Translations under genes and position numbers: made by a program
Assembly (NCBI RefSeq): GCF_000092025.1
Contig: NC_003064.2
Coordinates: 248,001-312,000, forward strand
DNA: 64,000 bases
Reading direction: 5' to 3'
Origin: Agrobacterium fabrum str. C58
GTDB taxonomy: Bacteria > Pseudomonadota > Alphaproteobacteria > Rhizobiales > Rhizobiaceae
Notes under the pieces: model-generated
What the model saw: the letters and a program-made list of their open reading frames with translations, nothing else
Databases searched by the model: none
What the model was told of the DNA's origin: nothing
Shown: positions 55,316-64,000 of the stretch, piece after piece
Layout of the letters: every line of letters starts with the position of its first letter
Numbering within the stretch: the stretch's first letter is position 1

Positions 55316-56251
55316 ATGTTGGACGAGAATTTCGAAGCTCTCAGGCGCGAAGCGACAGCCTGGATCGTCCGCATCACGTCCGGTACGGCAACCACCGAAG
55401 ATGCCGAGGCGCTTCTACGCTGGCGCTCCCGCAGCGACGCTCACGAGCAAGCCTTCCAGCAGTCGGCACGGCTTTGGAAAAATCTCGGATCAGCGCTTGG
55501 TGAGACCAGAAAGACATCTGCCTCGACTGTCACGCGGCGATCCTTTATCGCCGCTGGAAGTGTTGCAGCCGGTGCAGCGGGCGTAGGGGTCGTCCTGTCG
55601 GAGCTCGGATTTCTGCCGTCGGTAGACGCCATGCTCGCTGATTACGCCACCGGCGTCGGCGAACAGCGAACGGTCGAACTCGTTGATGGATCGACGGCCA
55701 TTCTCGACGGTGGCACGACCCTTTCCCTTGACTACTCCCCATCAAGCCGGCACCTCGTGCTAACATCAGGAGCGGCGGTCTTCGATGTGGTCCACGATGC
55801 CGCGCGACCCTTTGTGGTGACCGCCGCCAATGGTGATACGACGGCAACTGGAACGTCGTTTTCGGTTAAGCATGGCGAGGAGGATGTCTCGATTGAGTGT
55901 CTCGAGGGACATATCACCGTGCAATGTCTGGGCGATAGCCAGCTAAATGGCGGCGAAGGCATCAGCTATTCCCGGGCTGGGCTTGGTAAGAAAGTCGCTG
56001 CCGATATCGAGACGGCGGCGGCGTGGCGGCGTGGCCTGCTGATTTTCGAGGACCGCCCGCTTGCAGACGTTGTCTCGGACCTCAATCGCCATCGGCGCGG
56101 CAGGGTGGTGATTGCAAGCAGCGATCTCCGCTCACGCCGGATGTCCGGGGTGTTTCACCTTAATCGTCCGGACGAAATCCTCGCGCATTTGGAAGAGACG
56201 TTGCAGGTTCGCCCCGTCAGTCTCGTTGGTGGAATCGTGCTGCTGCGATAG
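55316..56251 (+). CDS. FecR-family anti-sigma/regulator protein
   Basis: A 311-residue protein. Residues 1-70 form the cytoplasmic FecR N-terminal domain (EATAWIVRITSGTATTEDAE with WRSRSDAHEQAFQQSARLW). One helix follows (RRSFIAAGSVAAGAAGVGVV), preceded by twin Arg. The periplasmic FecR domain begins TGVGEQRTVELVDGSTAILD. The C-terminus is the STN-contact part. AAGGGA precedes the ATG. It relays the receptor signal to FecI. Confidence 0.93.
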   Translation: MLDENFEALRREATAWIVRITSGTATTEDAEALLRWRSRSDAHEQAFQQSARLWKNLGSALGETRKTSASTVTRRSFIAAGSVAAGAAGVGVVLSELGFLPSVDAMLADYATGVGEQRTVELVDGSTAILDGGTTLSLDYSPSSRHLVLTSGAAVFDVVHDAARPFVVTAANGDTTATGTSFSVKHGEEDVSIECLEGHITVQCLGDSQLNGGEGISYSRAGLGKKVAADIETAAAWRRGLLIFEDRPLADVVSDLNRHRRGRVVIASSDLRSRRMSGVFHLNRPDEILAHLEETLQVRPVSLVGGIVLLR

Positions 56252-56292
56252 CCGGAAATTTTCTTCAAAAAAATCGAAGAAAAAATTTCGGG
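56252..56292 (+). promoter_or_regulatory. Hairpin and possible FecI-type promoter before the receptor gene
   Basis: CCGGAAATTTTCTTC pairs with GAAGAAAAAATTTCGGG across a 9-nt loop (one bulge and one mismatch). GGAAAT at 56254-56259 resembles the -35 element of E. coli fecA. The element separates fecI-fecR from the receptor operon. Confidence 0.4.
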
Positions 56293-56371
56293 TTTTCAAA
56301 TTCGGATCGTTCTTCCTGGTAGAGGCCGCGTCAAGGGATGGCGCGGCGACGACTGGCATGGGGACATCGGA

Positions 56372-58831
56372 ATGGGGCAGTTCAACGTCGGCAAGCAAGG
56401 CCGTGAGGGCAAGGCAATAAACAAATGGCGAATTGCCCATCTGTCTGCGTCCATCGCATTTTCGGCGCTCGCCATGACCTCGTCCACGGTCTTCGCACAG
56501 CAAAGCGTCAGCTACTCTATTCCTGCCGGTTCTCTTGAGCGCGGCCTGATACGGTTCGGCGCTGCAAGCGGCATCCAGGTTCTCTACAACAGTGCTGTCG
56601 CTAACGGACGGGACACTGCCGGCATCAGCGGTCCGCTTTCTCCGGAGGCGGCATTGCAGGGGCTCCTCGCCAATACGGGTCTGACATACCGTTTTACCGG
56701 TCCGAAGAGTGTAACAGTCGCCGACCCGGCACCGGCACCGGGTGCTGTCACGGATGAAAGCGCGACAATACTACAGACAATTACGGTACAGGGCGCTGAG
56801 AGCGCCTATGGTCATGTCGATGGCATTGTTGCCAGCCGGTCCGCAACGGGAACGAAAACCGACACGCCGTTGATTGAAGTTCCGCAATCGATTTCCGTCA
56901 TCACCGCCGATGAAGTGAAAGCCCGAGGCGCTGAAACGATCAAGGAAGCGGTAAATTATACGGCGGGCGTCCATGTCGGCGGCAGCAGTGCCTCGACCCG
57001 CGCGTTTGACAACATCGAGATACGTGGATTCGCGCCAACGCCTCTCTATCTCGACGGCACTTATCTGCCCTATATCGGCGATCTCGGTGGCTCACCACAG
57101 ATCGACCCTTACCTGCTCGAGCGGATCGAAGTCCTGAAGGGACCATCTTCCGTCCTCTACGGCCAGAACTATCCCGGCGGCATGATCAACATGGTCAGCA
57201 AACGGCCAACGGACAAGCCATTCAATGAGGTTGTTGCAGGAACCGGCACGGACGGCCGAGCCTACGGTGCATTCGATTTTTCCGGCCCCGTGGCCGGTAA
57301 CGATGCTTTCCTCTACCGGCTGACAGGCGTTGCAACCCGCACCGGGACGAATATCGACTACACCAAGGACGAGCGATTCATGCTGGCGCCCTCATTCGCG
57401 CTGAAGCCGGACGAGGACACCACCTTCACGTTCCTATCGCATTATCAAAAGGACAATGGCGTCCCGGACTACCAGCCCTTGCCATACATCGGAACGGTGA
57501 AGGCTGGGCCTTATGGAGCAATCAACCGTGATTTCTTCACCGGCGAGCCCGCCTACAACGGCTATGACAGGGGCCAGGCCGTCCTTGGCTATGAATTCAA
57601 GCATCAGTTCGACGACGTCTGGTCGATCCGACACAACGCGAAATATATCTCCGTCGATGATTCCTACCGGACATTCTTTAGCGGTGGTTATGTCGAGACG
57701 GGCGGCGTGACCGACTATACGAAGATGCGACGCAACGCGATCGACTATTCGTCGAACAACCAGGTTTTTGCCACCGATACCAATCTCCAGGCCGAGTTCT
57801 CGACCGGTGAGGTTGGGCACACAGTCATCGTCGGCACCGACTACAAATGGTTCCGCAATGATTATACGGGCCGTTATGGCTTTGGCAACACGCCGCTGGA
57901 TGTGTTCAATCCTCGCTACGGATCTTACAGGGAGCCAACGGTCGGCGCCCGTTGGGACAACAGGATCAGCCAGCTGGGCCTTTATGCCCAGGATCAGATC
58001 AAATGGGACAATTGGATTTTGACGCTTGGCGGCCGTTATGATTGGGCGTTGCAGACCGACAACGACATCCTCTCATCGACAATTGGCAAAAAGACCGACA
58101 CCGCATTCACCGGCCGCGCGGGGCTCATTTACCTCTTTGACAATGGCTTTGCGCCTTACGTCAGCTATTCCACTTCCTTCATGCCCTATTCGGGGTTTGA
58201 CGGGCAGAACAACCCATTCAAGCCCACGACCGGTGAGCAGTGGGAGGTCGGACTCAAGTATGAGCCGGTTGGTTACGATGCTCTGATCACGGTCTCCGCG
58301 TTCGATTTGAAGCAAAAGAATGTGCCTACCTATGATGAATTTACCTATCTTCCGGCGCAGACAGGCGAAATTCACGTCCAGGGTATCGAGATCGAAGGCA
58401 AGGCAACGGTGTTTGATAGCCTTGATCTGATTGCAGCCGCCTCCTACACGGATTCGGTCTATTCTAAGGCGGATGACGGAACACAGGGGAACAAGGTTCG
58501 TTTCATGCCTCCGGTCAACGTATCCCTTTGGGGCAAATACCGGATCGAAGATGGTCCGCTCGAAGGGCTCGGGTTTGGCGCCGGGGTGCGTCACTCAAGC
58601 AGCGGATATGGCGATGCAGCCAACAGCTTCAAGTATCCCGCCTACACGGTCGTGGATGCAGCATTGTCCTATGACTTTGGCAAGCAGAATCCCAAGCTGG
58701 AAGGCCTGGAACTGAACGTGACGGCCCAGAACCTGTTCGACAAAACCTATGTGAGCGGGTGTAGCAATATAAACTCCTGCTTCTATGGAAAATCGCGGGC
58801 GGTCTATGCCAACCTGAGCTACAAATGGTAA
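56372..58831 (+). CDS. TonB-dependent siderophore receptor with signalling domain
   Basis: An 819-residue outer-membrane receptor. A signal peptide (SASIAFSALAMTSSTVFAQQ) is followed by an STN domain at about 45-110 (SLERGLIRFGAASGIQVLYN), then a plug with TPLIEVPQSISVITADEV and a 22-strand barrel. The C-terminus TYVSGCSNINSCFYGKSRAV with a final YKW is typical of the FhuA/FoxA hydroxamate group. ATG 56372 has GGGGACATC upstream. The STN domain, with FecR and FecI, makes it a transducer. Ferrichrome or ferrioxamine is likely. Confidence 0.93.
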   Translation: MGQFNVGKQGREGKAINKWRIAHLSASIAFSALAMTSSTVFAQQSVSYSIPAGSLERGLIRFGAASGIQVLYNSAVANGRDTAGISGPLSPEAALQGLLANTGLTYRFTGPKSVTVADPAPAPGAVTDESATILQTITVQGAESAYGHVDGIVASRSATGTKTDTPLIEVPQSISVITADEVKARGAETIKEAVNYTAGVHVGGSSASTRAFDNIEIRGFAPTPLYLDGTYLPYIGDLGGSPQIDPYLLERIEVLKGPSSVLYGQNYPGGMINMVSKRPTDKPFNEVVAGTGTDGRAYGAFDFSGPVAGNDAFLYRLTGVATRTGTNIDYTKDERFMLAPSFALKPDEDTTFTFLSHYQKDNGVPDYQPLPYIGTVKAGPYGAINRDFFTGEPAYNGYDRGQAVLGYEFKHQFDDVWSIRHNAKYISVDDSYRTFFSGGYVETGGVTDYTKMRRNAIDYSSNNQVFATDTNLQAEFSTGEVGHTVIVGTDYKWFRNDYTGRYGFGNTPLDVFNPRYGSYREPTVGARWDNRISQLGLYAQDQIKWDNWILTLGGRYDWALQTDNDILSSTIGKKTDTAFTGRAGLIYLFDNGFAPYVSYSTSFMPYSGFDGQNNPFKPTTGEQWEVGLKYEPVGYDALITVSAFDLKQKNVPTYDEFTYLPAQTGEIHVQGIEIEGKATVFDSLDLIAAASYTDSVYSKADDGTQGNKVRFMPPVNVSLWGKYRIEDGPLEGLGFGAGVRHSSSGYGDAANSFKYPAYTVVDAALSYDFGKQNPKLEGLELNVTAQNLFDKTYVSGCSNINSCFYGKSRAVYANLSYKW

Positions 58832-59812
58832 GTGAGCACGCTATTGTTCTCACCTCTTAAAATAGCAATCTTGCTGTCGGCGGTGCTGTTGCTCATCGGC
58901 GGGCCAGTCCGGTCCGAGGACGGGTTTCCGCGAACCGTTCAGCATGCCCTTGGGAAAACGGCGATACCGAGCGATCCGGAGCGGATCGTGACGTTGGGCT
59001 GGAGCGGCGAAGATGCGGTTCTTGCGCTTGGAAAGACGCCGGTGGGTATGCCGCGTTATCGCTTTTTCGAGAGCGGAATCTTTCCTTGGAACGAGCAACG
59101 GCTGGACGCTATCCGGCCATATCTCTTCGAAGGCGATATTGATTATGAGGCGATCGCAGCGTTGCGGCCAGACCTCATCCTCGGCATCTATTCGGGCGTG
59201 GATGATCTCGCCTACAAGCGGCTTTCCTCCATCGCACCGACTGTTGTCTATCGCTCTGCGCCGTGGTCGGCCGACTGGAAGGAACAGACGGAAATGGTCG
59301 GGCAGGCACTCGGCAGAAGCGACGAGGCCAAAGCACTCATCGAAAAGACGGCATCCACTCTCAAGGCAATGGGCGACAGCTGGCCTGTCCTGCGTGGCAA
59401 GACATTTACCTTCGGGACCTATTTTCCCGGCGGGTCTGGCCTTGTCGTCTATCTGCCGGAGGATCCACGCGTTGCCGCCCTGCTTGAACTGGGGCTTAAA
59501 CCATCGGCGGGCGTACTATCGCTATCGGCTGCCAAGCCCGGCCAGGGCTCCGTCACTGTTGGCATGGAACAGGTCGATAGCCTGGACGCCGACATCCTTA
59601 TCATGTGGTACGGCGAAGGTGCACGCATTGCGGCCGAGGCGCAGCCGCTGTTCATGCGGCTTCCGGCGATCAAGCACAGTCGCTATGTGGCCCTGGAAGA
59701 TCCTGTTTCCGTCTGGTCGACATCAGCCTTGAGCGTGTTGTCAATTCCCTATGGTTTCCCGAGGTTTTTGCCTCGTCTTGCCGCAGTGGCCGAGCGGGCG
59801 GGCAAGGAGTAA
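58832..59812 (+). CDS. Iron-siderophore ABC transporter binding protein (FhuD/FecB-like)
   Basis: A 326-residue periplasmic protein. The signal peptide ends near VRS-ED. PERIVTLGWSGEDAVLALGK and AIAALRPDLILGIYSG, followed by LSSIAPTVVY, match the siderophore-binding family, with the central long helix. It starts at GTG 58832 directly after the receptor stop, so translation is coupled. It passes ferric siderophore to the FecCD permeases. Confidence 0.92.
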   Translation: MSTLLFSPLKIAILLSAVLLLIGGPVRSEDGFPRTVQHALGKTAIPSDPERIVTLGWSGEDAVLALGKTPVGMPRYRFFESGIFPWNEQRLDAIRPYLFEGDIDYEAIAALRPDLILGIYSGVDDLAYKRLSSIAPTVVYRSAPWSADWKEQTEMVGQALGRSDEAKALIEKTASTLKAMGDSWPVLRGKTFTFGTYFPGGSGLVVYLPEDPRVAALLELGLKPSAGVLSLSAAKPGQGSVTVGMEQVDSLDADILIMWYGEGARIAAEAQPLFMRLPAIKHSRYVALEDPVSVWSTSALSVLSIPYGFPRFLPRLAAVAERAGKE

Positions 59813-59814
59813 TG

Positions 59815-60618
59815 ATGTCCCACGATAATGTTCACGAACCCTATGTGGAAGATTATTTCCTCTGCGAGGTTACTACTGTTACACAATTGACGCCATCGAT
59901 GACCCGGGTCGCCTTGCAAGTCGAGGGCGGTGAACGGTTGATATCGACCGGTCACCCCGACGAATGGGTGCGGCTTGCGTTGCGGCCTGATCCCCATACA
60001 CCGGTGACGTTGCCGGTCTTGATGGGCAATGGGGAATGGGGTCGGCCGGATGGTTCGCAGCATTGCCCCAACCGGCCCTATACCGTCCGTCGCTGGGATG
60101 CGGAGCGCAGGGAGATGCTGATCGATCTTGTCGCCCACGCGGGTGGCGTTGCCGCCAGCTGGGCGATGGGCGCCAGGGTGGGCGACGTCGTCGGCATCTG
60201 TAATCCGGAAGGCCGTTTCGAGCCACCTGAGGATACGGACTGGATGTTGCTCGTCACCGACATCACGGGGCTTCCGGCAGTCGGTCGGATTTTGGAAGAA
60301 CTGGGCAAGACTGAGCGCGCCATCGTGCATGTCGAGATCCCATCGCCTGCCGACCGCCAGGTGATCAACAGTGACGGCGACGTTTCGATCAACTGGTACG
60401 AGACCTATGGCCCGAGTACTGGTCGTGACGGCTATACCCAGCTGCCGCAAATCGCCGGCGCGATCGACATCTTACCCGAAGGACCGGGCTATATATACAT
60501 CGCCGGGGAAGCACGAGCAGCCTCTGAATGCCGCAAGCATTTTCGCGATCGGCTCGGCTTCGACAAGACGCGGATCGATGCGATCGGCTACTGGATTGAG
60601 GGGCAGGCGCGCGTATGA
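59815..60618 (+). CDS. Siderophore-interacting protein (FAD-binding ferric reductase)
   Basis: A 267-residue flavoprotein of the ViuB/YqjH SIP family. TPSMTRVALQVEGGERL, then RPYTVRRWDAERREMLIDLV (FAD binding) and HAGGVAASWAMGARVGDVVG, then the C-terminal ITGLPAVGRILEEL and AGEARAASECRKHFRDR. AAGGAG is 5 nt from ATG 59815 (59812 is an alternative, overlapping the previous stop). It releases iron from the imported siderophore by reduction. The stop overlaps the first permease start. Confidence 0.92.
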   Translation: MSHDNVHEPYVEDYFLCEVTTVTQLTPSMTRVALQVEGGERLISTGHPDEWVRLALRPDPHTPVTLPVLMGNGEWGRPDGSQHCPNRPYTVRRWDAERREMLIDLVAHAGGVAASWAMGARVGDVVGICNPEGRFEPPEDTDWMLLVTDITGLPAVGRILEELGKTERAIVHVEIPSPADRQVINSDGDVSINWYETYGPSTGRDGYTQLPQIAGAIDILPEGPGYIYIAGEARAASECRKHFRDRLGFDKTRIDAIGYWIEGQARV

Positions 60619-61700
60619 CCGCGCAAGTCGTGGATCAGACATGTGCCGATCCCAACGGCCGACCGCCGGCTGTAAACGGGCCATGCGGGCGCGCCTGGCA
60701 ATTGCGGGCGCGGCTGCTGGTACTGGTTGCTCTGTCCGCAACCGTCCTGATGCTACTGTTTATCGCGAGCCTCCTGACAGGTGCACGCGCCATTGCACCC
60801 TCCACCGGCTTCTATGCACTGTTCGCCTATGATCCGGCATCTGCCGAACACATCATTATCCGCGATTACCGCCTGCCGCGAACGTTGCTTGGCCTCTTGT
60901 GTGGTGCGGCGTTCGGCGTCTCCGGTGCGTTGATCCAGGCTATTACCCGCAATCCGCTCGCCGATCCCGGTATCCTCGGTGTAAATGCGGGCGCTGCCTT
61001 CTTCGTGACACTGGCGGTTGGGCTTTTAGGCTTTCACGCGATTTCCAGCTATCTCTGGTTTGCGTTTCTCGGCGCAGTTGCCGTAACGCTTATCGTCTAT
61101 TCAGTTGGATCGCGCGGGCGCGATGGGGCAAGCCCGGCGCGGCTTGTTCTGTCCGGCGTGGCGCTCTCAGCCGTGCTCGGGGGCATCGGTTCCGCGATCA
61201 CGCTGCTTGATCCCCGCACCTTCGACGGTCTGCGGGTCTGGTCGATCGGCTCGCTTTCCGGACGAAATATGGATGTCGTGTTGACAGTGGCACCATTCAT
61301 CATATTCGGACTTGTCCTCTCGCTCTGCGTGGCGCCATCCCTCAATGCCGTCGCCCTGGGTGACGATCCCTCCCGCGCGCTCGGGGTCAATCTGGTGCGC
61401 ACCCGCATCCTCGTGGTAATCGCCGTGACTCTCCTGGCGGGCGCGGCGACGGCAGCCGCAGGCCCGATCGGTTTTATCGGGCTGATGGTTCCGCATGTGG
61501 TACGCTGGCTCAGCGGACCCGATCAGCGAAGGATCATCGCCTTCACCATCCTCTGTTCGCCAATCCTTCTTTTGACCGCCGATATCGCCGGGCGGCTGGT
61601 GCTGTTTTCCGGCGAACTGGAAGCCGGGATCGTCACAGCTTTCATCGGGGCGCCGGTACTGATCGTCTTGGCACTGCGCCGGCGAGCGAGCGGCCTATGA
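60615..61700 (+). CDS. FecCD-family iron-siderophore ABC permease (first)
   Basis: A 361-residue permease with about nine helices. DYRLPRTLLGLLCGAAFGVS with GALIQAITRNPLADPGILGV is the family signature; GPIGFIGLMVPHVVRW near the C-terminus contacts the ATPase. ATG 60615 overlaps the SIP stop. It forms a heterodimer with the next gene. Confidence 0.95.
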   Translation: MTAQVVDQTCADPNGRPPAVNGPCGRAWQLRARLLVLVALSATVLMLLFIASLLTGARAIAPSTGFYALFAYDPASAEHIIIRDYRLPRTLLGLLCGAAFGVSGALIQAITRNPLADPGILGVNAGAAFFVTLAVGLLGFHAISSYLWFAFLGAVAVTLIVYSVGSRGRDGASPARLVLSGVALSAVLGGIGSAITLLDPRTFDGLRVWSIGSLSGRNMDVVLTVAPFIIFGLVLSLCVAPSLNAVALGDDPSRALGVNLVRTRILVVIAVTLLAGAATAAAGPIGFIGLMVPHVVRWLSGPDQRRIIAFTILCSPILLLTADIAGRLVLFSGELEAGIVTAFIGAPVLIVLALRRRASGL

Positions 61701-62803
61701 GCGGACATCACCCTGATCCTTCCAAGGCCGGTGCTCGTCGACTTGCTGTCTCAAGCTCCAGTCAAATCGACTTCGGTCGCAGAGCTGCCTTGATCAGGCT
61801 GTTTGGCGGGCGGCTGTCGATGCGGTTCGATCCGCGCAGCCTTTTTGTCGGTGTGATCCTTCTGTCGCTAACAGTGATGATCGGGGCCGCATCGCTGGCA
61901 AGCGGAAAGTTTCCGGTCCCATCTGCAGATGTTTTTAAGGCGCTGCTGGGTGCCGCCGACAGCACGATGAATATGGTCGTGATGGAATGGCGGCTGCCGC
62001 GCCTGTTTCTTGCCTTTTTACTTGGCGGCGCCCTTGGTTTGAGCGGAGCGATCTTCCAGTCGTTGACGCACAATCCGCTGGGATCGCCGGATATTATCGG
62101 GTTTTCCGCCGGCTCCTATACCGGCGCGCTTGTTGTTATTTTCGTCTGTTCCGGCGGGTATTACGAGACTGCAGCTGGTGCCCTCGCCGGTGGCGTCGTC
62201 ACGGCAGCCGCCATCTATCTCCTGGCCTATCGGGGCGGCTTGCAGAGTTTCCGGCTGATCGTCGTCGGTATCGGGATATCGGCTATGCTTAATGCGCTGA
62301 ATGCATGGATGATTCGCCAGGCCGATCTTAAGGTTGCCATGTCGGCAGCGATCTGGGGAGCAGGTTCGCTGAATGGTCTCGGTTTCGAACAGGTCTGGCA
62401 GGTCTTGCTGATGCTGGCGACGATCATACCGTGTGTTCTGGCGCTCGCGCGGCCAATGCGGCAACTGGAACTGGGCGATGATATGGCAACAGCGTCCGGC
62501 ATCCATGTAAACCGTCTCCGCCTGATTCTGATGATCTGCGGTGTTGCGCTGACGGCGATTGTCACGGCAGCGGCTGGGCCGATCGCCTTCGTTTCTCTGG
62601 CCGCACCCCAGATTGCGCGGCGCCTCTCGGGCTCTGGTGGCGTCACCCTGCTTCCGTCGGCGCTCACAGGTGGGTTGCTACTCATCGCCGCAGACTGGGC
62701 GGCTCAGCATGCCTTCGGTGCGCAATTGCCGGTTGGCATCATGACCGTCAGCGTCGGCGGGTTCTATTTTCTCTGGTTGCTGATCCGTGAGGCAAGACAA
62801 TGA
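61697..62803 (+). CDS. FecCD-family iron-siderophore ABC permease (second)
   Basis: A 368-residue permease. The N-terminal 45 residues are polar. WRLPRLFLAFLLGGALGLSG with IFQSLTHNPLGSPDIIGF and GPIAFVSLAAPQIARRLSG are the family motifs. It starts ATG 61697 overlapping the previous stop and ends overlapping the ATPase start. Confidence 0.95.
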   Translation: MSGHHPDPSKAGARRLAVSSSSQIDFGRRAALIRLFGGRLSMRFDPRSLFVGVILLSLTVMIGAASLASGKFPVPSADVFKALLGAADSTMNMVVMEWRLPRLFLAFLLGGALGLSGAIFQSLTHNPLGSPDIIGFSAGSYTGALVVIFVCSGGYYETAAGALAGGVVTAAAIYLLAYRGGLQSFRLIVVGIGISAMLNALNAWMIRQADLKVAMSAAIWGAGSLNGLGFEQVWQVLLMLATIIPCVLALARPMRQLELGDDMATASGIHVNRLRLILMICGVALTAIVTAAAGPIAFVSLAAPQIARRLSGSGGVTLLPSALTGGLLLIAADWAAQHAFGAQLPVGIMTVSVGGFYFLWLLIREARQ

Positions 62804-63645
62804 CAGACCGGCCGGATACCCGAATCGAAAGGCTTGAGGTTCAAAATGCGACGTTGCGCTATAACCAGCGGATCATCGCTGAGGATTTGTCTGTGAAGAT
62901 TCCAGACGGTTCCTTTACCGTTATCGTTGGACCCAATGCCTGCGGTAAGTCCACATTGCTGCGTGCCCTGTCGCGGCTGCTGACGCCTTCAGCAGGAGAG
63001 GTTATTCTCGACGGCAAGGCGATCGCCGGCTATCCCGCCAAACAGCTTGCCCGCGCGATTGGCCTTTTGCCACAGAGCTCGATCGCCCCCGACGGCATCA
63101 CCGTCGCTGAGCTCGTCGCTCGCGGCCGCTATCCCCATCAATCCCTCTTCCGGCAATGGTCGAGCGAAGACGAAGCGGCAGTCGCATTGGCAATGGCTGC
63201 GACGCAGACGACGCAGCTTTCCACTCGTCTTGTCGACGAGCTTTCCGGCGGCCAGCGGCAGAGAGTGTGGGTTGCCATGGTGCTGGCACAGGAAACACCG
63301 ATCCTGCTCCTTGATGAGCCAACCACTTTCTTGGATATCGCCCATCAGATTGACCTGCTTGATCTTTGTCAGGAGCTTAACGCTGCAGGCCGCACGATCG
63401 TCGCGGTGCTGCACGATCTCAACCATGCTTGCCGCTATGCCACCAATATCATCGCCATGAGGGATGGCGCCATCATCGCACACGGCTCTCCACCCACCAC
63501 CGTAACCGAACGGCTGGTCGAAGACGTCTTTGGCCTCCCCTGCATGATCATTCCCGATCCGGTCTCAGGCACACCGTTGATCGTCCCAAAAGTTAAGGTA
63601 AGAGCCGCCTGCATCCCAATAACGCCGGACATTCCTGAGCATTAA
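62800..63645 (+). CDS. Iron-siderophore ABC transporter ATPase (FepC/FhuC-like)
   Basis: A 281-residue ATPase. Walker A GPNACGKST, signature LSGGQRQRVWVAMVLAQ, Walker B ILLLDEPTTFLD and the H-loop VLHDLNHACRYA are complete. ATG 62800 overlaps the permease stop. It energises the two FecCD permeases. It is the last gene of the operon. Confidence 0.96.
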   Translation: MTDRPDTRIERLEVQNATLRYNQRIIAEDLSVKIPDGSFTVIVGPNACGKSTLLRALSRLLTPSAGEVILDGKAIAGYPAKQLARAIGLLPQSSIAPDGITVAELVARGRYPHQSLFRQWSSEDEAAVALAMAATQTTQLSTRLVDELSGGQRQRVWVAMVLAQETPILLLDEPTTFLDIAHQIDLLDLCQELNAAGRTIVAVLHDLNHACRYATNIIAMRDGAIIAHGSPPTTVTERLVEDVFGLPCMIIPDPVSGTPLIVPKVKVRAACIPITPDIPEH

Positions 63646-64000
63646 GGTCCGTTACAGAACGGCTCCGGCAAGAGCTGGGGATTTGGCATGGTGAGTGTGA
63701 GGGGTCATTGAATGCTCGATGTATCGAAGAAGCCATCCAGCAGATCCTCGAAGATTATATGTCGGGTCGTCTCCTATTCCCAAAAGTAAATCCCCCAACG
63801 CCAGCCGCGTGGACGAAATCGAGCAACATGTTTAAAGACGCCGGTAAATCAAGAGGGGAACTAAAATTCTGCCGCGCGTTCCCCTTCTCCTGCCTTTCTA
63901 AGCTCGTGAGCTTGATAAGCTGCTGCCTGAACCTCCTGTGTTTTGTTGGAACAACCTGTACCGACGGTTGACCCAATCGACCGCCCAGATGCTCCCCAAT
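63646..64000. other. Window end without a recognised gene
   Basis: 355 nt after the ATPase. A small inverted repeat (CCGTT / AACGG) lies at 63650-63663. An 87-codon plus frame (63708) and a 73-codon minus frame overlap but neither shows a family motif. The sequence may be part of a gene beyond the window. Confidence 0.35.

Noticed and set aside
63708..63971. 87-codon plus frame at the window end
   Set aside because: Cysteine-rich tail with no motif and overlapped by an equally long minus frame.

Overview
The window looks like a chromosomal or megaplasmid accessory region of an alphaproteobacterium of the Rhizobiales (Agrobacterium/Rhizobium type). The grounds are the many solute transporters with LysR/AraC/TetR regulators, GC-rich codon use, GGAAC-N17-GTT general-stress promoters, a 2,2-dialkylglycine decarboxylase with its LysR regulator, and a paralogous citrate-synthase pair. 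Species cannot be fixed from sequence alone. I see no rRNA, complete tRNA, CRISPR array or intact insertion sequence.

Left third (1-28 kb) is mostly uptake and catabolism. It holds a class-III aminotransferase (cut by the window edge) with an APH-type kinase; a complete peptide-type ABC importer followed by a cytoplasmic serine hydrolase, a LysR regulator, a Tat-exported paralogous serine hydrolase and a tannase/feruloyl-esterase-like enzyme; a sugar-type ABC importer without its ATPase; a Cache-domain histidine kinase and NarL-type response regulator; a TakP-like TRAP transporter; a dead ParE toxin gene; and several regulator/enzyme pairs (WYL/GST, MarR, AraC/hydrolase).

Middle (28-38 kb) is a general-stress island. 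Eight exact GGAAC-N17-GTT promoter motifs (the EcfG/RpoE2 type) drive or flank an SDR, a low-affinity iron permease, a DUF892 ferritin-like protein with a coupled 24-codon leader ORF, several tiny hydrophilic proteins, a glgA-treZ operon and a glycine-rich stress protein pair. An EcfG-like sigma factor gene inside the island carries a one-base frameshift in a T5 run.

From 38 to 44.7 kb there are TetR-controlled enzyme modules with visible operators (SDR; DUF3817 plus CopD/HemJ-like membrane proteins; an exported alpha/beta hydrolase beside a frameshifted TetR) and a haloacetate-dehalogenase-family enzyme. From 44.7 to 50.5 kb is a decayed mobile region. It contains a nucleotidyltransferase-fold gene behind a 29-bp palindrome, fragments of an excisionase-like antitoxin, a PIN toxin and a tyrosine recombinase, four similar tRNA-T-arm-like repeats, and a dgdA/dgdR cargo pair.

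Right end (51-64 kb) has divergent citrate-synthase paralogues, one fused to a DNA-binding domain, a truncated DUF4935-type PIN gene, and a complete siderophore-iron system in one direction: FecI sigma, FecR, a TonB receptor with a signalling domain, binding protein, siderophore-interacting reductase, two FecCD permeases and an ATPase.
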